DNA of 49,954 bases from Spirochaetota bacterium. Lineage in GTDB: Bacteria > Spirochaetota > Spirochaetia > Treponematales > Rectinemataceae. The position numbers and the translations under genes were made by a program. How positions within the stretch are numbered: position 1 is the first letter of the stretch; each line of letters starts with the position of its first letter. The notes beneath the pieces were generated by a model. It did not search any database and had not been told where the DNA came from. It was given only the letters and a program-made list of their open reading frames with translations. The stretch lies in NCBI GenBank assembly GCA_029778945.1, contig JAKPBN010000197.1, positions 1-49,954 on the forward strand, given 5' to 3'. Shown here one piece after another: positions 23,717 through 31,357 of this stretch.

Positions 23717-25407
23717 TGCGAGGCGGCCTTGCGCCTTCGGGCCCGCAGGGCGGCTCCCAGGATCAGGGCCAGGCTGAGCCCCAGGCCTAGGGCAGGCCAG
23801 GCGTCTCCAAGGAGGAGGTAGGGCGTCCTCGGCTTTCCTTGGCTGGACGGGCCCGGGAGGGCCAGGTCGACGAGGAGAAAGCCCGCCTTCCCTGGGTCCA
23901 GCCTTGCCAGGATCGAGCCCCCGGGACCGATATAGGCGGTCTCTCCCGTGGAGGCTGCCCTTAGGACGGGAAGGCCTGTCTCGGCGGCCCGGAATACCGA
24001 CTGGGCCAGGTGCTGGACTTGGGCGGCCCGGGAATGGGCCCAGGCGTCGCTCGTCAAGACTATAAGACAGGAGGCCCCTGCCCGGGCAAAGCCCGCGCAA
24101 TAGGCCCCAAAGCAGTCCTCAAAGCAGATGGGACTTCCCAGGCTGAGGGCCTTGCGACCCTGGCCTTCCTCCAGCGCCAGTAGCTGTGGGCCGCTGCCCC
24201 TCTGCCAGTCGTCCCCCGACCTGGCCCTGGCCAGGCTCGCCAGGCGGCTGGACTCAAAGGCCCGGGGCACGGCCTCCGCAAAGGGCACAAGGTGGGTCTT
24301 TTTATAGGCTGTCCTGCGGCCTCCCTGGAGGAGGATCGCCGCGTTCCAGTCCAGGCGGGACCCGGCTCCTCCCCCGGCCCGCAGCTCGGCCAGGTCGTTC
24401 CCATAAAGGATGGGGCAGGGCAGGGCCCGCATCCATCCATCGACCCGGAGGGCAAAATCCGATACCTCCCGGTCCAGGCGGCGCTCAAGGTGCCAATTGA
24501 GGGAGGGCACAAGGGCCGATTCGGGCCAGACAATGAGGTCGGGATGGCCGGCCAGGGCAGCCTCGGTCTGGGCCTTGAGGGAGGCAAAGCTTCTCTCGTA
24601 GGCCCCAAGGTCCGCTTCCCTCAGGGGCGGGCTATGCTGGATCAGGGCAACCCGCAGGCTGCGGGCTTCCCCGGGCGCGGGTGCCAGCTCGTGGCTTTGC
24701 ACCCAGGTTGCGGCTCCAAAGGCCGCGGCGAGGATGAGGGCGTAGGCCCCCAGGCTGAGGAGGAAGCCCGCCTGGGGCAGGCGGCCCAGGCGGGATCCGG
24801 GGCTCCCATCGGCCCTTTTTAGCATGCCCGGCAGGTTAGCCCCCAGGAGGCTGTTAAAGGCCGCGACGAGGAGGCTGACAAGCCAAATCCCGCCCAAGGA
24901 GGCAAGGCTCACGAGGGCGGGGTAGGAATACTGGCTAAGCCCCAGGAGGCCCAGGGGCATGCCAAGCTTCCCCAGGCTCCGGGTGTACTCCCCTCCAAGC
25001 CAGAGGAAGGGGAGGAGGAAGGGGGCCAGGCGGGGCAGGAGGGCGGAGGCAAGGCCCTCCAAGGCAAGGACTAGGCCATAGATGACGGCCTCGAGGAGGG
25101 CCAAGGCCAGGAGCCCAAGGGGGTGCCAGGAGGCAATCCAGGCCTGGGCGGCGAGGGCATAGGCCAAGCCAAAGACCAGTCCTGCCCCGGCCCCTCGAAG
25201 GGCGGCCCGCCTCGGCCCTGTCCGGAAGCCCCTGGCCATCCCTTGCAGGGAAAACAGCGGCACCAGGGCCAGCCAGGCTAGGAAGCCCAGGCCCTCCGGG
25301 GCGATAGGCGAGGCTTGGGCAAGGGAAAGGAGGAGGGCCGAGAGTATGGAGAGCAGGGGGATAATAAAAAACCGGCTCGGATTGCTCCGGCCGGGTTTCT
25401 CAGGCAT
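23713..25407 (-). CDS. lnt: Apolipoprotein N-acyltransferase
   Basis: 564 residues. Adds the third acyl chain to lipoproteins at the outer face of the inner membrane. About seven hydrophobic segments cover residues 10-230, and a last one lies near the C-terminus (PALGLGLSLALILGAAL). Between them is the nitrilase-like domain with the catalytic triad: Glu in IVWPESALVP, Lys in YKKTHLVPF and Cys in SPICFEDCF. The ATG at 25407 overlaps the hup stop by 8 bases and has GAGG just upstream; the longer frame to 25440 is rejected. It implies a diderm envelope with triacylated lipoproteins. Confidence 0.93.
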   Translation of the reverse strand: MPEKPGRSNPSRFFIIPLLSILSALLLSLAQASPIAPEGLGFLAWLALVPLFSLQGMARGFRTGPRRAALRGAGAGLVFGLAYALAAQAWIASWHPLGLLALALLEAVIYGLVLALEGLASALLPRLAPFLLPFLWLGGEYTRSLGKLGMPLGLLGLSQYSYPALVSLASLGGIWLVSLLVAAFNSLLGANLPGMLKRADGSPGSRLGRLPQAGFLLSLGAYALILAAAFGAATWVQSHELAPAPGEARSLRVALIQHSPPLREADLGAYERSFASLKAQTEAALAGHPDLIVWPESALVPSLNWHLERRLDREVSDFALRVDGWMRALPCPILYGNDLAELRAGGGAGSRLDWNAAILLQGGRRTAYKKTHLVPFAEAVPRAFESSRLASLARARSGDDWQRGSGPQLLALEEGQGRKALSLGSPICFEDCFGAYCAGFARAGASCLIVLTSDAWAHSRAAQVQHLAQSVFRAAETGLPVLRAASTGETAYIGPGGSILARLDPGKAGFLLVDLALPGPSSQGKPRTPYLLLGDAWPALGLGLSLALILGAALRARRRKAASH

Positions 25408-25750
25408 CGTCCTCTGCCCTGTCGTCGTTCGGGCCCTCATGTCCGGGCCCTAGGGGCCGAATGGCCCAGGCAGCTTTTTTAAGCTCTCTGCCGGGGCGGA
25501 AAGCCGCCACACCGTGGTCCTCGACGGACACGATGGCGCCGGTCTTGGGGTTGCGCGCCCTTTTCCTGCCCTTGCGGAGCTTGACCTCAAAGGTGCCAAA
25601 GCCGCGCAACTCGACGGTTTTTCCATCGAGGATCGCTCCCTTGATCTCTTCGAAAAGGGCATCGATGAGGCCATGGATCTCTTTGCGGTTGAGGGTCGTA
25701 GAGGCATGAAGGGCCTCTATGAGCTCTGCCTTGGTCACTTTCCCAGCCAT
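25400..25750 (-). CDS. HU/IHF family nucleoid protein with C-terminal tail
   Basis: 116 residues. The N-terminal 90 match HU/IHF: MAGKVTKAELIEAL, ELRGFGTFEVKLRKGRKRARNPKTG (the beta-arm region), VAAFRPGRELKKA. The last 22 residues are an added acidic tail (GHEGPNDDRAEDDA), unusual for HU. GGAG lies 8 bases upstream of the ATG. Its stop overlaps the start of lnt by 8 bases, so a DNA-binding protein and a lipoprotein enzyme share a message. Whether it is the cell's main HU cannot be judged here. Confidence 0.93.
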   Translation of the reverse strand: MAGKVTKAELIEALHASTTLNRKEIHGLIDALFEEIKGAILDGKTVELRGFGTFEVKLRKGRKRARNPKTGAIVSVEDHGVAAFRPGRELKKAAWAIRPLGPGHEGPNDDRAEDDA

Positions 25751-25817
25751 GCTTCACTCTCCGGACGGTGGATGCGGGCGGAAGCCTGCAGGCTGGCCGT
25801 CCGATAAAACCGTGGGC

Positions 25818-26087
25818 TTATGCTCCGAGGGAATTGACGAGGCGCTGCATCCGCGACTTCTTGCGGGCTGCGGCGTTTTTCTTGACGACACCCTTCCGGG
25901 CAGCGCTGTCGATCTGGCTGATCATGGACTGGAGGGCAACCGTGGCGGCGGCCTTGTCCTTGCCCGCGGCGGCGGCGGTCACTTTCTTGGCGGCGGTGCG
26001 GATGGACGATTTTTCCATTTTATTGGCGGTGCGGCGCTTTTCGTTCTGCCTGGCCCGCTTTTCGGCGGACTTATTGATCTGGCCCAA
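25818..26087 (-). CDS. rpsT: 30S ribosomal protein S20
   Basis: 89 residues. The pattern INKSAEKRARQNEKRRTANK and the Ala/Lys-rich helices are typical. The only start with a good ribosome-binding site (GGAGG, 8 bases) is TTG at 26087. S20 is also known to start with UUG in E. coli, where the weak start helps autoregulation, so the same may apply here. It lies 67 bases upstream of hup on the same strand. Confidence 0.95.
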   Translation of the reverse strand: MGQINKSAEKRARQNEKRRTANKMEKSSIRTAAKKVTAAAAGKDKAAATVALQSMISQIDSAARKGVVKKNAAARKKSRMQRLVNSLGA

Positions 26088-26157
26088 AGGTTCTACCCTC
26101 CACTGTGGAGCAATCTATGTCTGTCTCCGGAAATAGCCGGACTATCGACGCTCGAAA

Positions 26158-26186
26158 AAAGTACCAGAATGAGAGACCCCTGTCAA
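26158..26186 (-). promoter_or_regulatory. rpsT promoter
   Basis: Minus strand: TTGACA (26181-26186), 17-base spacer, extended -10 TGG-TACTTT (26158-26163). A leader of about 65 bases precedes the TTG start. Confidence 0.55.
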
Positions 26187-26247
26187 GACTTACACGGCCT
26201 TCCCAAGCCTCTGTTTCCGTAGTATAAGGAATTAGCGGCGGTATGCG

Positions 26248-26997
26248 ATGATCAACTCTCTGATAATCCTCTCGATTCTTCTCATCTTTATCTATTATGA
26301 CCTCGTTCTTCGGATAGGACGGGTCATTAAGCCCAAGGAAGGGATGGCCTATTCGGAGCTTATCCTTTCCCGGGTTTTGACCAGGATTTTCGCCTTGCTG
26401 AAGAGCTACCGGGGCTTTAGCCTCCAGGTCGAGGACGGGATAGTAGGGCCCTGGCCCGAGCGTTTTATCCTCGTGGCCAACCACCAAAGCATTGTGGACA
26501 TCCCCGTGGTCGGCCATGTCCTGTTTTCCATGGGCAAAAAGGTGCGCTTTGTCGCAAAAAAAGAGCTGGGCGCCGGATTTCCCCTGGTATCCCAGGTGCT
26601 CAGGATGCAGGGCCATGGCCTTATCACCCGTCGGGGCGACCCCGGCCAGGCCTTGCGGTCCCTGGATCGTTTTTCCCGGAATTGCAGGCTTCGGGGCGCC
26701 TGCCCGGTGATCTTCCCCGAGGGCACCCGCTCCCCGGATGGGGAACTGGGCCATTTTCACACCGGAGGCCTCAAGCGCGTCCTCGCCACGGAAAGCCTCC
26801 CCCTGGTTGTCCTGGCCCTGGATGGGGGCTGGAGAATCCGGGGAGTCAAGGATGTCCTTAGGAACCTAAAGGGCTCGGGCTACCGCATCAAGATCCTGGG
26901 GGTAATAGAGGCTCCCGAGGGTCGACAGGCCATGGTCGCCGCCGCCAAGGCGAGTGAGGAGATGGTCCGGAAAGCCTTAGAGGCCTGGAGGGCCTAG
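26248..26997 (+). CDS. plsC: 1-acyl-sn-glycerol-3-phosphate acyltransferase (PlsC type)
   Basis: 249 residues. Makes phosphatidic acid from lysophosphatidic acid at the membrane. An N-terminal hydrophobic segment (3-20, NSLIILSILLIFIYYDLVL) anchors it. Motif I is NHQSIVD (the HX4D catalytic pair) and motif III is FPEGTRSPDG. The C-terminal part is ordinary for the family. The ribosome-binding site is weak; a TATAAG at 26223-26228 could be the -10 and would leave a leader of only about 13 bases. Divergent from rpsT and followed by a perfect-palindrome terminator. Confidence 0.9.
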   Translation: MINSLIILSILLIFIYYDLVLRIGRVIKPKEGMAYSELILSRVLTRIFALLKSYRGFSLQVEDGIVGPWPERFILVANHQSIVDIPVVGHVLFSMGKKVRFVAKKELGAGFPLVSQVLRMQGHGLITRRGDPGQALRSLDRFSRNCRLRGACPVIFPEGTRSPDGELGHFHTGGLKRVLATESLPLVVLALDGGWRIRGVKDVLRNLKGSGYRIKILGVIEAPEGRQAMVAAAKASEEMVRKALEAWRA

Positions 26998-27003
26998 GAA
27001 AAC

Positions 27004-27034
27004 GATAAAGGGCCGCCAATGGCGGCCCTTTATC
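27004..27034. terminator. Bidirectional terminator, perfect 14-bp stem
   Basis: GATAAAGGGCCGCC (27004-27017) is followed by a 3-base loop and its exact complement (27021-27034). It ends plsC (+) and the zinc-ribbon gene (-). Confidence 0.85.
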
Positions 27035-27051
27035 TTGTGCCCACAGGGATA

Positions 27052-27222
27052 TTAGATGAAATCGCTCGGGCGGCGCTCGGACCTCTTGCACTTCTCGCAC
27101 TCCGCGAGATTGCGGACCTTGCCGTTCTCAAGGAGGGTCTTCATCTTTATCTCGCCGCCACAGGGGCAATAGAAATGCTGAGTGGCGCTGGCGCTACGAG
27201 AGTTCTTGGATTGCTGTGCCAT
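27052..27222 (-). CDS. Small zinc-ribbon protein (56 aa)
   Basis: Starts MAQQSKNSRSASATQ, with AAGGAG 7 bases before the ATG at 27222; a longer frame upstream has no support. Two cysteine pairs, YCPCGGEI and CEKCKRSE, about 25 residues apart, form a likely zinc ribbon. The protein is basic and otherwise without features. It has its own promoter and terminator. A role with nucleic acid or the ribosome is possible, but I do not recognise the family. Confidence 0.75.
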   Translation of the reverse strand: MAQQSKNSRSASATQHFYCPCGGEIKMKTLLENGKVRNLAECEKCKRSERRPSDFI

Positions 27223-27246
27223 CGGTAACTCCTTCTCTTCGCATGG

Positions 27247-27276
27247 AAGATACCCTAGGATTCCTCGAATTGTCAA
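27247..27276 (-). promoter_or_regulatory. Promoter of the zinc-ribbon gene
   Basis: Minus strand: TTGACA (27271-27276), 18-base spacer, TATCTT (27247-27252). Expected leader of about 18-20 bases. Confidence 0.6.
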
Positions 27277-27294
27277 TCCTGGCGGCTTTCGCCT

Positions 27295-27328
27295 AAAAAA
27301 GACCCCCGGGCAGGAGGATACCCGGGGG
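27295..27328 (-). terminator. Rho-independent terminator of the ParB-like operon
   Basis: Minus strand: CCCCCGGG, 10-base loop, CCCGGGGG, then TCTTTTTT. About 95 bases past the stop of the ParB-like gene. Confidence 0.8.
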
Positions 27329-27422
27329 CCGGAGTCAGGAAAAAGCGAGGAATCGCTAGAAAGCCATGGACCAGGTCCGGCTTTCTTCTAGTGAAACCCC
27401 GGCCAGGCGGGAAGGTTACGGC

Positions 27423-28400
27423 CTAAGGCCGGTTTTTTTCCGGCTCCAGGGGCTCGGGTTCCCGGGGCTTGCCCTGCTTCCTGAAGGAGGCAAGGAGGCG
27501 ATCGAGGATTCCCTGGACGAGGGTCTTAAGTTGGTTTGCCCGGCTTTTGCCATAGACCTGGCCAAAATCCCTGGCCGCCGCGGATACAGAATAGGACAGG
27601 CCATACTTGCGCTTGAGCTCGTCCCAGTATTTCACGATGTAGACATAGAGGTCGCCGGCCGTCCTTCCTGGGAAGCGGGAGAGCAGGCCGAGCTCCATGA
27701 TCGTCGCCTCGATCAGGCGGTAGACATTCTCGTACCAGGAGAAAAGGGCAGCCTCGAAGCTGATCTCCTCGGTCCGGCCCTGGTTGATATAGTACTTGTG
27801 GACGAGGATATGCTCGAGGATCTCCTCGTAGCGGCCCGGGGTGGAAAAGCTCAGGTCCAGATTGCCCGTATGGATCCCAAAGCCCGTCTTTTCATAGAAT
27901 TCCCTTTTTTCGTACTCGATGACTTCCCGCTTGAGCTCCTCGATCGTCATCCCCGGCCTGAGCCTGACCTCGGCGTCCAGGCTTGAGACTTCGGCGTCCA
28001 GGCAGAGCTGGCCCCTGAGCTTGGCCACGGAAACCCGGTGGTTGCCGTCCCGGACAAAATAGACCCCGCCTATCTCATAGAGGCGGACCGGGGGGAGGGG
28101 CACATCGGTGTAATGGGCCATGTCGATCCTGACCCAGCGGCTCTTCAGATAGTCATGGCGGGGCAGGAAGTGGCGGTTAAAGTCCCGGTACCTGCCCTCG
28201 CTGCCCACGATCAGCTTGAGCGGCACCGATTGGAGGCCCGCATAGGTCTCTCCCCCAGGCTTGAGGATGGCCTTTACCTCGTCCAGGGAGAGTAGCCTGT
28301 CCCTGGAGGGGCTGAGGAGGACACCTATCCTGGATAGAAACTCGCGGGTCCGCGCTCGGGAAAAGTCCTCGGTCGCGAGATTCTCGTACCAATCGCTCAC
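27423..28400 (-). CDS. ParB/Srx-fold domain protein of unknown function
   Basis: 325 residues from a GTG that overlaps the phosphoesterase stop (GTGA, 28397-28400), with GAGGAGGG about 7 bases upstream. Around residues 60-130 is a ParB-like core: LKLIVGSEGRYRDFNRHFLPR, then VRLYEIGGVYFVRDGNHRVSVAK, with the DGNHR box at 118-122. There is no ParB helix-turn-helix or dimer domain; residues 140-300 are helical, with many Tyr and Glu, and the C-terminus is basic and Pro-rich. So it is not a chromosome-partition ParB. The fold may bind a nucleotide or act as a nuclease or kinase; which one is unknown. Confidence 0.6.
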   Translation of the reverse strand: MSDWYENLATEDFSRARTREFLSRIGVLLSPSRDRLLSLDEVKAILKPGGETYAGLQSVPLKLIVGSEGRYRDFNRHFLPRHDYLKSRWVRIDMAHYTDVPLPPVRLYEIGGVYFVRDGNHRVSVAKLRGQLCLDAEVSSLDAEVRLRPGMTIEELKREVIEYEKREFYEKTGFGIHTGNLDLSFSTPGRYEEILEHILVHKYYINQGRTEEISFEAALFSWYENVYRLIEATIMELGLLSRFPGRTAGDLYVYIVKYWDELKRKYGLSYSVSAAARDFGQVYGKSRANQLKTLVQGILDRLLASFRKQGKPREPEPLEPEKNRP

Positions 28401-29062
28401 GAAATGCCCTCCTCGGTGTCGATTACCCAATGGCCAAAGGCGTTGAGGACTGTGGTCTCCCCGGTCTCGGTGAGGCGCACATCGGCCAGGTCATAGAGAT
28501 GCACATGGCCATGGATAAACCAGCGGGGCCTTACCGCCCGGATCAGGAGATTGAAGACCCTAAAGCCCCGGTGGCAGGGATCGTCCCGGTCGTGGATGGC
28601 CCTGGGCGGGGCATGGGTCAAGACAATGTCCGCCGCCCGCCCCCGAAAGACCCGGTTCCAGAGGAGTCCGGGTATGAGGGGCAGGATGCGGAGGGCCATC
28701 TGGAATTCCGTGAACTGGTTGGGCCCTTTGTTGTAGCGCATGGAGCCGGGCAGGCCCAGGATGATCAGGCCCTCGGACCGCAGGAGGCGGAAGCCCGCGT
28801 CCATGGCCCCCGACTCGTCCTGGCCCACGGCCTCCGAGGCAAAGCCTCCGACGGATAGCCTGTCATAGTGGGCAAAGCGCCCCAGGTCGTGGTTGCCCTC
28901 CACATAGACGAGGGGCCGGTTGAGCATGGAGGTGATAAAACCCAGGTATTCCATGGGCAGGTCCCCGGCCGCGAGGACCAGGGCCACGTCTCCGTAGCGG
29001 TCCTTGAGCCTCTGGGAATAGACGAGGGGATCAACCTGGTCGGAGACGCAGAGGATCCTCAT
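28397..29062 (-). CDS. Calcineurin-type metallophosphoesterase
   Basis: 221 residues. Metal-binding motifs in order: CVSDQVDP (in place of the usual D-x-H), LAAGDLP, VEGNHDLGR, THAPPRAIHD and HGHVHLYD. The first motif has Asp-Gln instead of Asp-x-His, so one metal ligand is changed. It lies 9 bases after the TPR/Mrr-like gene and overlaps the ParB-like gene. The substrate is unknown; relatives cut phosphomonoesters, cyclic nucleotides or nucleic-acid ends. Confidence 0.85.
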   Translation of the reverse strand: MRILCVSDQVDPLVYSQRLKDRYGDVALVLAAGDLPMEYLGFITSMLNRPLVYVEGNHDLGRFAHYDRLSVGGFASEAVGQDESGAMDAGFRLLRSEGLIILGLPGSMRYNKGPNQFTEFQMALRILPLIPGLLWNRVFRGRAADIVLTHAPPRAIHDRDDPCHRGFRVFNLLIRAVRPRWFIHGHVHLYDLADVRLTETGETTVLNAFGHWVIDTEEGIS

Positions 29063-29071
29063 TCCTGGGTC

Positions 29072-30451
29072 CTAGGCCTTGGAGCCGGGATGTCCCGCCC
29101 GGGTGAGCATCTCCTGGAGCTGTTCCTTGTTAAAAAGCTCGACCGAGCGGTTCTCCGCGAATTCCAGGGCCGGGCGGGCATAGGCCGAGCTCGTGACCAC
29201 GGCCCCCCTCACCACGCCCAGGGTCTTCATCTTTTCGATAAAGCCCCGCAGGACGGCCTCGTCCACGTTTTCCGACAGGCGGAGGAAGCGGATAAGCCGG
29301 GGCTGCTTCTTTGTGCCCAGCCATTTTTCCGAGTCTCCCTCGACGGCGATGATATCCACCCCGCTGGGGATGTCCTCCTTGCCCCGTATCGACAGGCCCA
29401 TGGCCTTCTGCACCGCATTGGCGCAGAGCTCCATGAATTCCTCCTTGCCGCAGGTGAGGTAGTCCTTCATCTTGTCGTCGGTCCGGTATTCCTGGTATTG
29501 GGTGAGCTTTTCCGCCACGTCCCGGAAGGAGGCTTTTTTCTGGTAGATCTTTTCCCACTGCTCTATGGCCTTGTCCAGGTTGCGCTGCTTCTCGTAGCAC
29601 ATGGCCAGGAAATAGCGCCCAAAGAGGGCCTCGTTGGCTCCCTCGTCCTTGACCAGCTTGACCGCCCGCTCGAGCTCGGGGATGGCCTTGTCCAAGGCAT
29701 TCTGGCTCATATAGCAGCCCCCGCGCTCGACCAGGGCCTTGATCTTGAAGGCAGGGTTCCTGGTGGATTTCTCGAAGGCCAGGAGGGCCGGGGTATAGTC
29801 GTTCATCTCCTTGAGGAGCTTTCCAAGGTAGAAAAAGGCCTCAAAGTCATCCGCGTCATACTTGATGGCCAGCTCCAGCTCGGCCTTGGCCTCCATGGGG
29901 TGCTTGGTGCGGTAGAGTATAAGGCCTAGGTGGTGATGGGCGGCGGCGAGCTTGGGGTCGAGCTCGATGGCCTTGCGAAGATAGCCTATGGCCACATCGG
30001 TCCGGCCCCGGCCCTCGAAGAGCTTGCCGGCCTGGAGGAAGTTGCCAGCCCCCCGGGGATCGAGCTTGGTGAGGAGTATGAGCTCCTTGAGGGCTTCCTC
30101 GGTCTGGTTAAAACGCTCATAGAGCCCGGCTATGCGCGTTCGAAAGGCCACCTCGGAGAGCTCGGGGCCAAACTGGCCGATCTGGCCGACGTGCTTGAGC
30201 TCCATGAGGGCCAGCTCGGGCTTTCCGTCCGCAAGATAGGCCTCGGCCAGGAGCCAGTGGGCCTCGCCGTTCCTGGGGTCCTTGGCGATGAGGGCCTTGG
30301 AGGAACGAATGGCTACCGCGACTCGTCCCTGCTTGAGCTGCTCGGCCACCGCCTTGGTATGGCGCGGGGTAGCGACCATGCGGATGATAAACCAGCTCAA
30401 GAAGGCGACGGCCACGCCGAGAATCATGATGAATATCACGACGAATGACAT
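29072..30451 (-). CDS. Membrane-anchored TPR protein with C-terminal Mrr-like domain
   Basis: 459 residues. One N-terminal membrane segment (about 4-26, VVIFIMILGVAVAFLSWFIIRM), then at least six TPR units from about 35 to 330 (for example AGLYERFNQTEEALKELILL, HHLGLILYRTKHPMEAKAEL). Residues about 345-455 look like the restriction-endonuclease (Mrr_cat) fold: GVDIIAVEGD, RLIRFLR, then GVVRGAVVTSSAYARPALEFAENRSVELFNKEQLQEML, which matches the typical end of Mrr-like domains. The usual catalytic (Q/E)-x-K is not seen, so it is probably a degenerate binding domain. First gene of the operon with the phosphoesterase and ParB-like genes. Confidence 0.7.
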   Translation of the reverse strand: MSFVVIFIMILGVAVAFLSWFIIRMVATPRHTKAVAEQLKQGRVAVAIRSSKALIAKDPRNGEAHWLLAEAYLADGKPELALMELKHVGQIGQFGPELSEVAFRTRIAGLYERFNQTEEALKELILLTKLDPRGAGNFLQAGKLFEGRGRTDVAIGYLRKAIELDPKLAAAHHHLGLILYRTKHPMEAKAELELAIKYDADDFEAFFYLGKLLKEMNDYTPALLAFEKSTRNPAFKIKALVERGGCYMSQNALDKAIPELERAVKLVKDEGANEALFGRYFLAMCYEKQRNLDKAIEQWEKIYQKKASFRDVAEKLTQYQEYRTDDKMKDYLTCGKEEFMELCANAVQKAMGLSIRGKEDIPSGVDIIAVEGDSEKWLGTKKQPRLIRFLRLSENVDEAVLRGFIEKMKTLGVVRGAVVTSSAYARPALEFAENRSVELFNKEQLQEMLTRAGHPGSKA

Positions 30452-30525
30452 CGGCGTTTTCCCGCTTTGCTCCGGCTATCCCGGCCCCGGGAGGAGCCGA
30501 TCCACCGGAAAATGTGGTATCTTGG

Positions 30526-30531
30526 TATACT
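30526..30531 (+). promoter_or_regulatory. Extended -10 promoter of the TPR gene pair
   Basis: TATACT preceded by TGG (TG-n extended -10). On the other strand the overlapping TATAGT (30529-30534) may serve the divergent TPR/Mrr operon. Confidence 0.45.
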
Positions 30532-30601
30532 ATAGCGCGGATTCATTTTTTGTGCGACACCTTGTGGTATTCCCCGGCCATCCCGGGCAAGGAGAATCAG
30601 G

Positions 30602-31330
30602 ATGCCAGCCCCCACAGGCCGCCTCCGGGCCCTAGCCTTCCTCGCCTGCCTTTTCCTGGCCCTGCCCCTCATTGGAGAACAGGCCGGGGGGGGCGACTTT
30701 GCCGAGGGGGAGCGCCTCTTCCGGGAGGACAAGCCCAAGGACGCTGCCCTAGTCCTCGAGCGGGCCGTCACCCAGGCCGGGACCGACGAGAGGGCCTGGC
30801 TCTACCTCGCGGCCTGTTACGAGGAGCTGGGGCGCTATGACGAGGCCGTCAATGTCCTCCGCAAGGGCTCGGGCCAGTCCCTCCGCTTCAAGCACCTCTT
30901 CCTCTACAATATGGCCAACGCCTTTGTCCTCCAGGGCAAGAACTCCTTTGCGGAGGAGATGTACGGCCAGGCCCTGGCGGCCAACCCGAGCTACGCCCCG
31001 GCCCTGCTCAACCGGGCCAACGTCCGCATTATCCTGAAGGACTATCCCGGGGCCAGCTCGGACTATGGATCCTATCTCAACCTCGAGCCGGCCTCTCCCC
31101 AGAGACCAGCCATCGAGGCCCTGCTAGCCCGGCTGAACGCCGACCTCCAGGCCCAGGCAGCCCAGGCCCAGGCCGAGGAAGAGGCCCGAAAAGCGGCAGA
31201 GGCCGCCCGCCAGGCCCTCCTGGCCTCGGTCACAGCCTCCCTCAAGGCCGCCGCCGAGGAGACGACCAGCCTCTCGGCGGGCTCCGGCGCCGTCCAGGGC
31301 TATGGGGATGAGCTCGTCCTCGACCAATAA
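30602..31330 (+). CDS. Secreted TPR protein
   Basis: 242 residues, with GGAGAATCAGG before the ATG. Residues 1-26 are a signal peptide (LRALAFLACLFLALPLIG), with no lipobox cysteine. About three TPR units follow (FAEGERLFREDKPKDAALVLERA, AWLYLAACYEELGRYDEAVNVL, ANAFVLQGKNSFAEEMYGQAL). Residues 175-215 form an Ala/Glu/Gln helix, then a Ser/Gly tail. Probably a periplasmic scaffold. It is followed after 27 bases by a larger TPR gene on the same strand, so the two are likely an operon. Confidence 0.8.
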   Translation: MPAPTGRLRALAFLACLFLALPLIGEQAGGGDFAEGERLFREDKPKDAALVLERAVTQAGTDERAWLYLAACYEELGRYDEAVNVLRKGSGQSLRFKHLFLYNMANAFVLQGKNSFAEEMYGQALAANPSYAPALLNRANVRIILKDYPGASSDYGSYLNLEPASPQRPAIEALLARLNADLQAQAAQAQAEEEARKAAEAARQALLASVTASLKAAAEETTSLSAGSGAVQGYGDELVLDQ

Positions 31331-31357
31331 ACGATCCTCGAACCTAGGAAGGTAGAC

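Noticed and set aside
27423-28400. ParB chromosome-partition protein
   Set aside because: It has the DGNHR-type box but no helix-turn-helix, no dimer domain and no parA neighbour.
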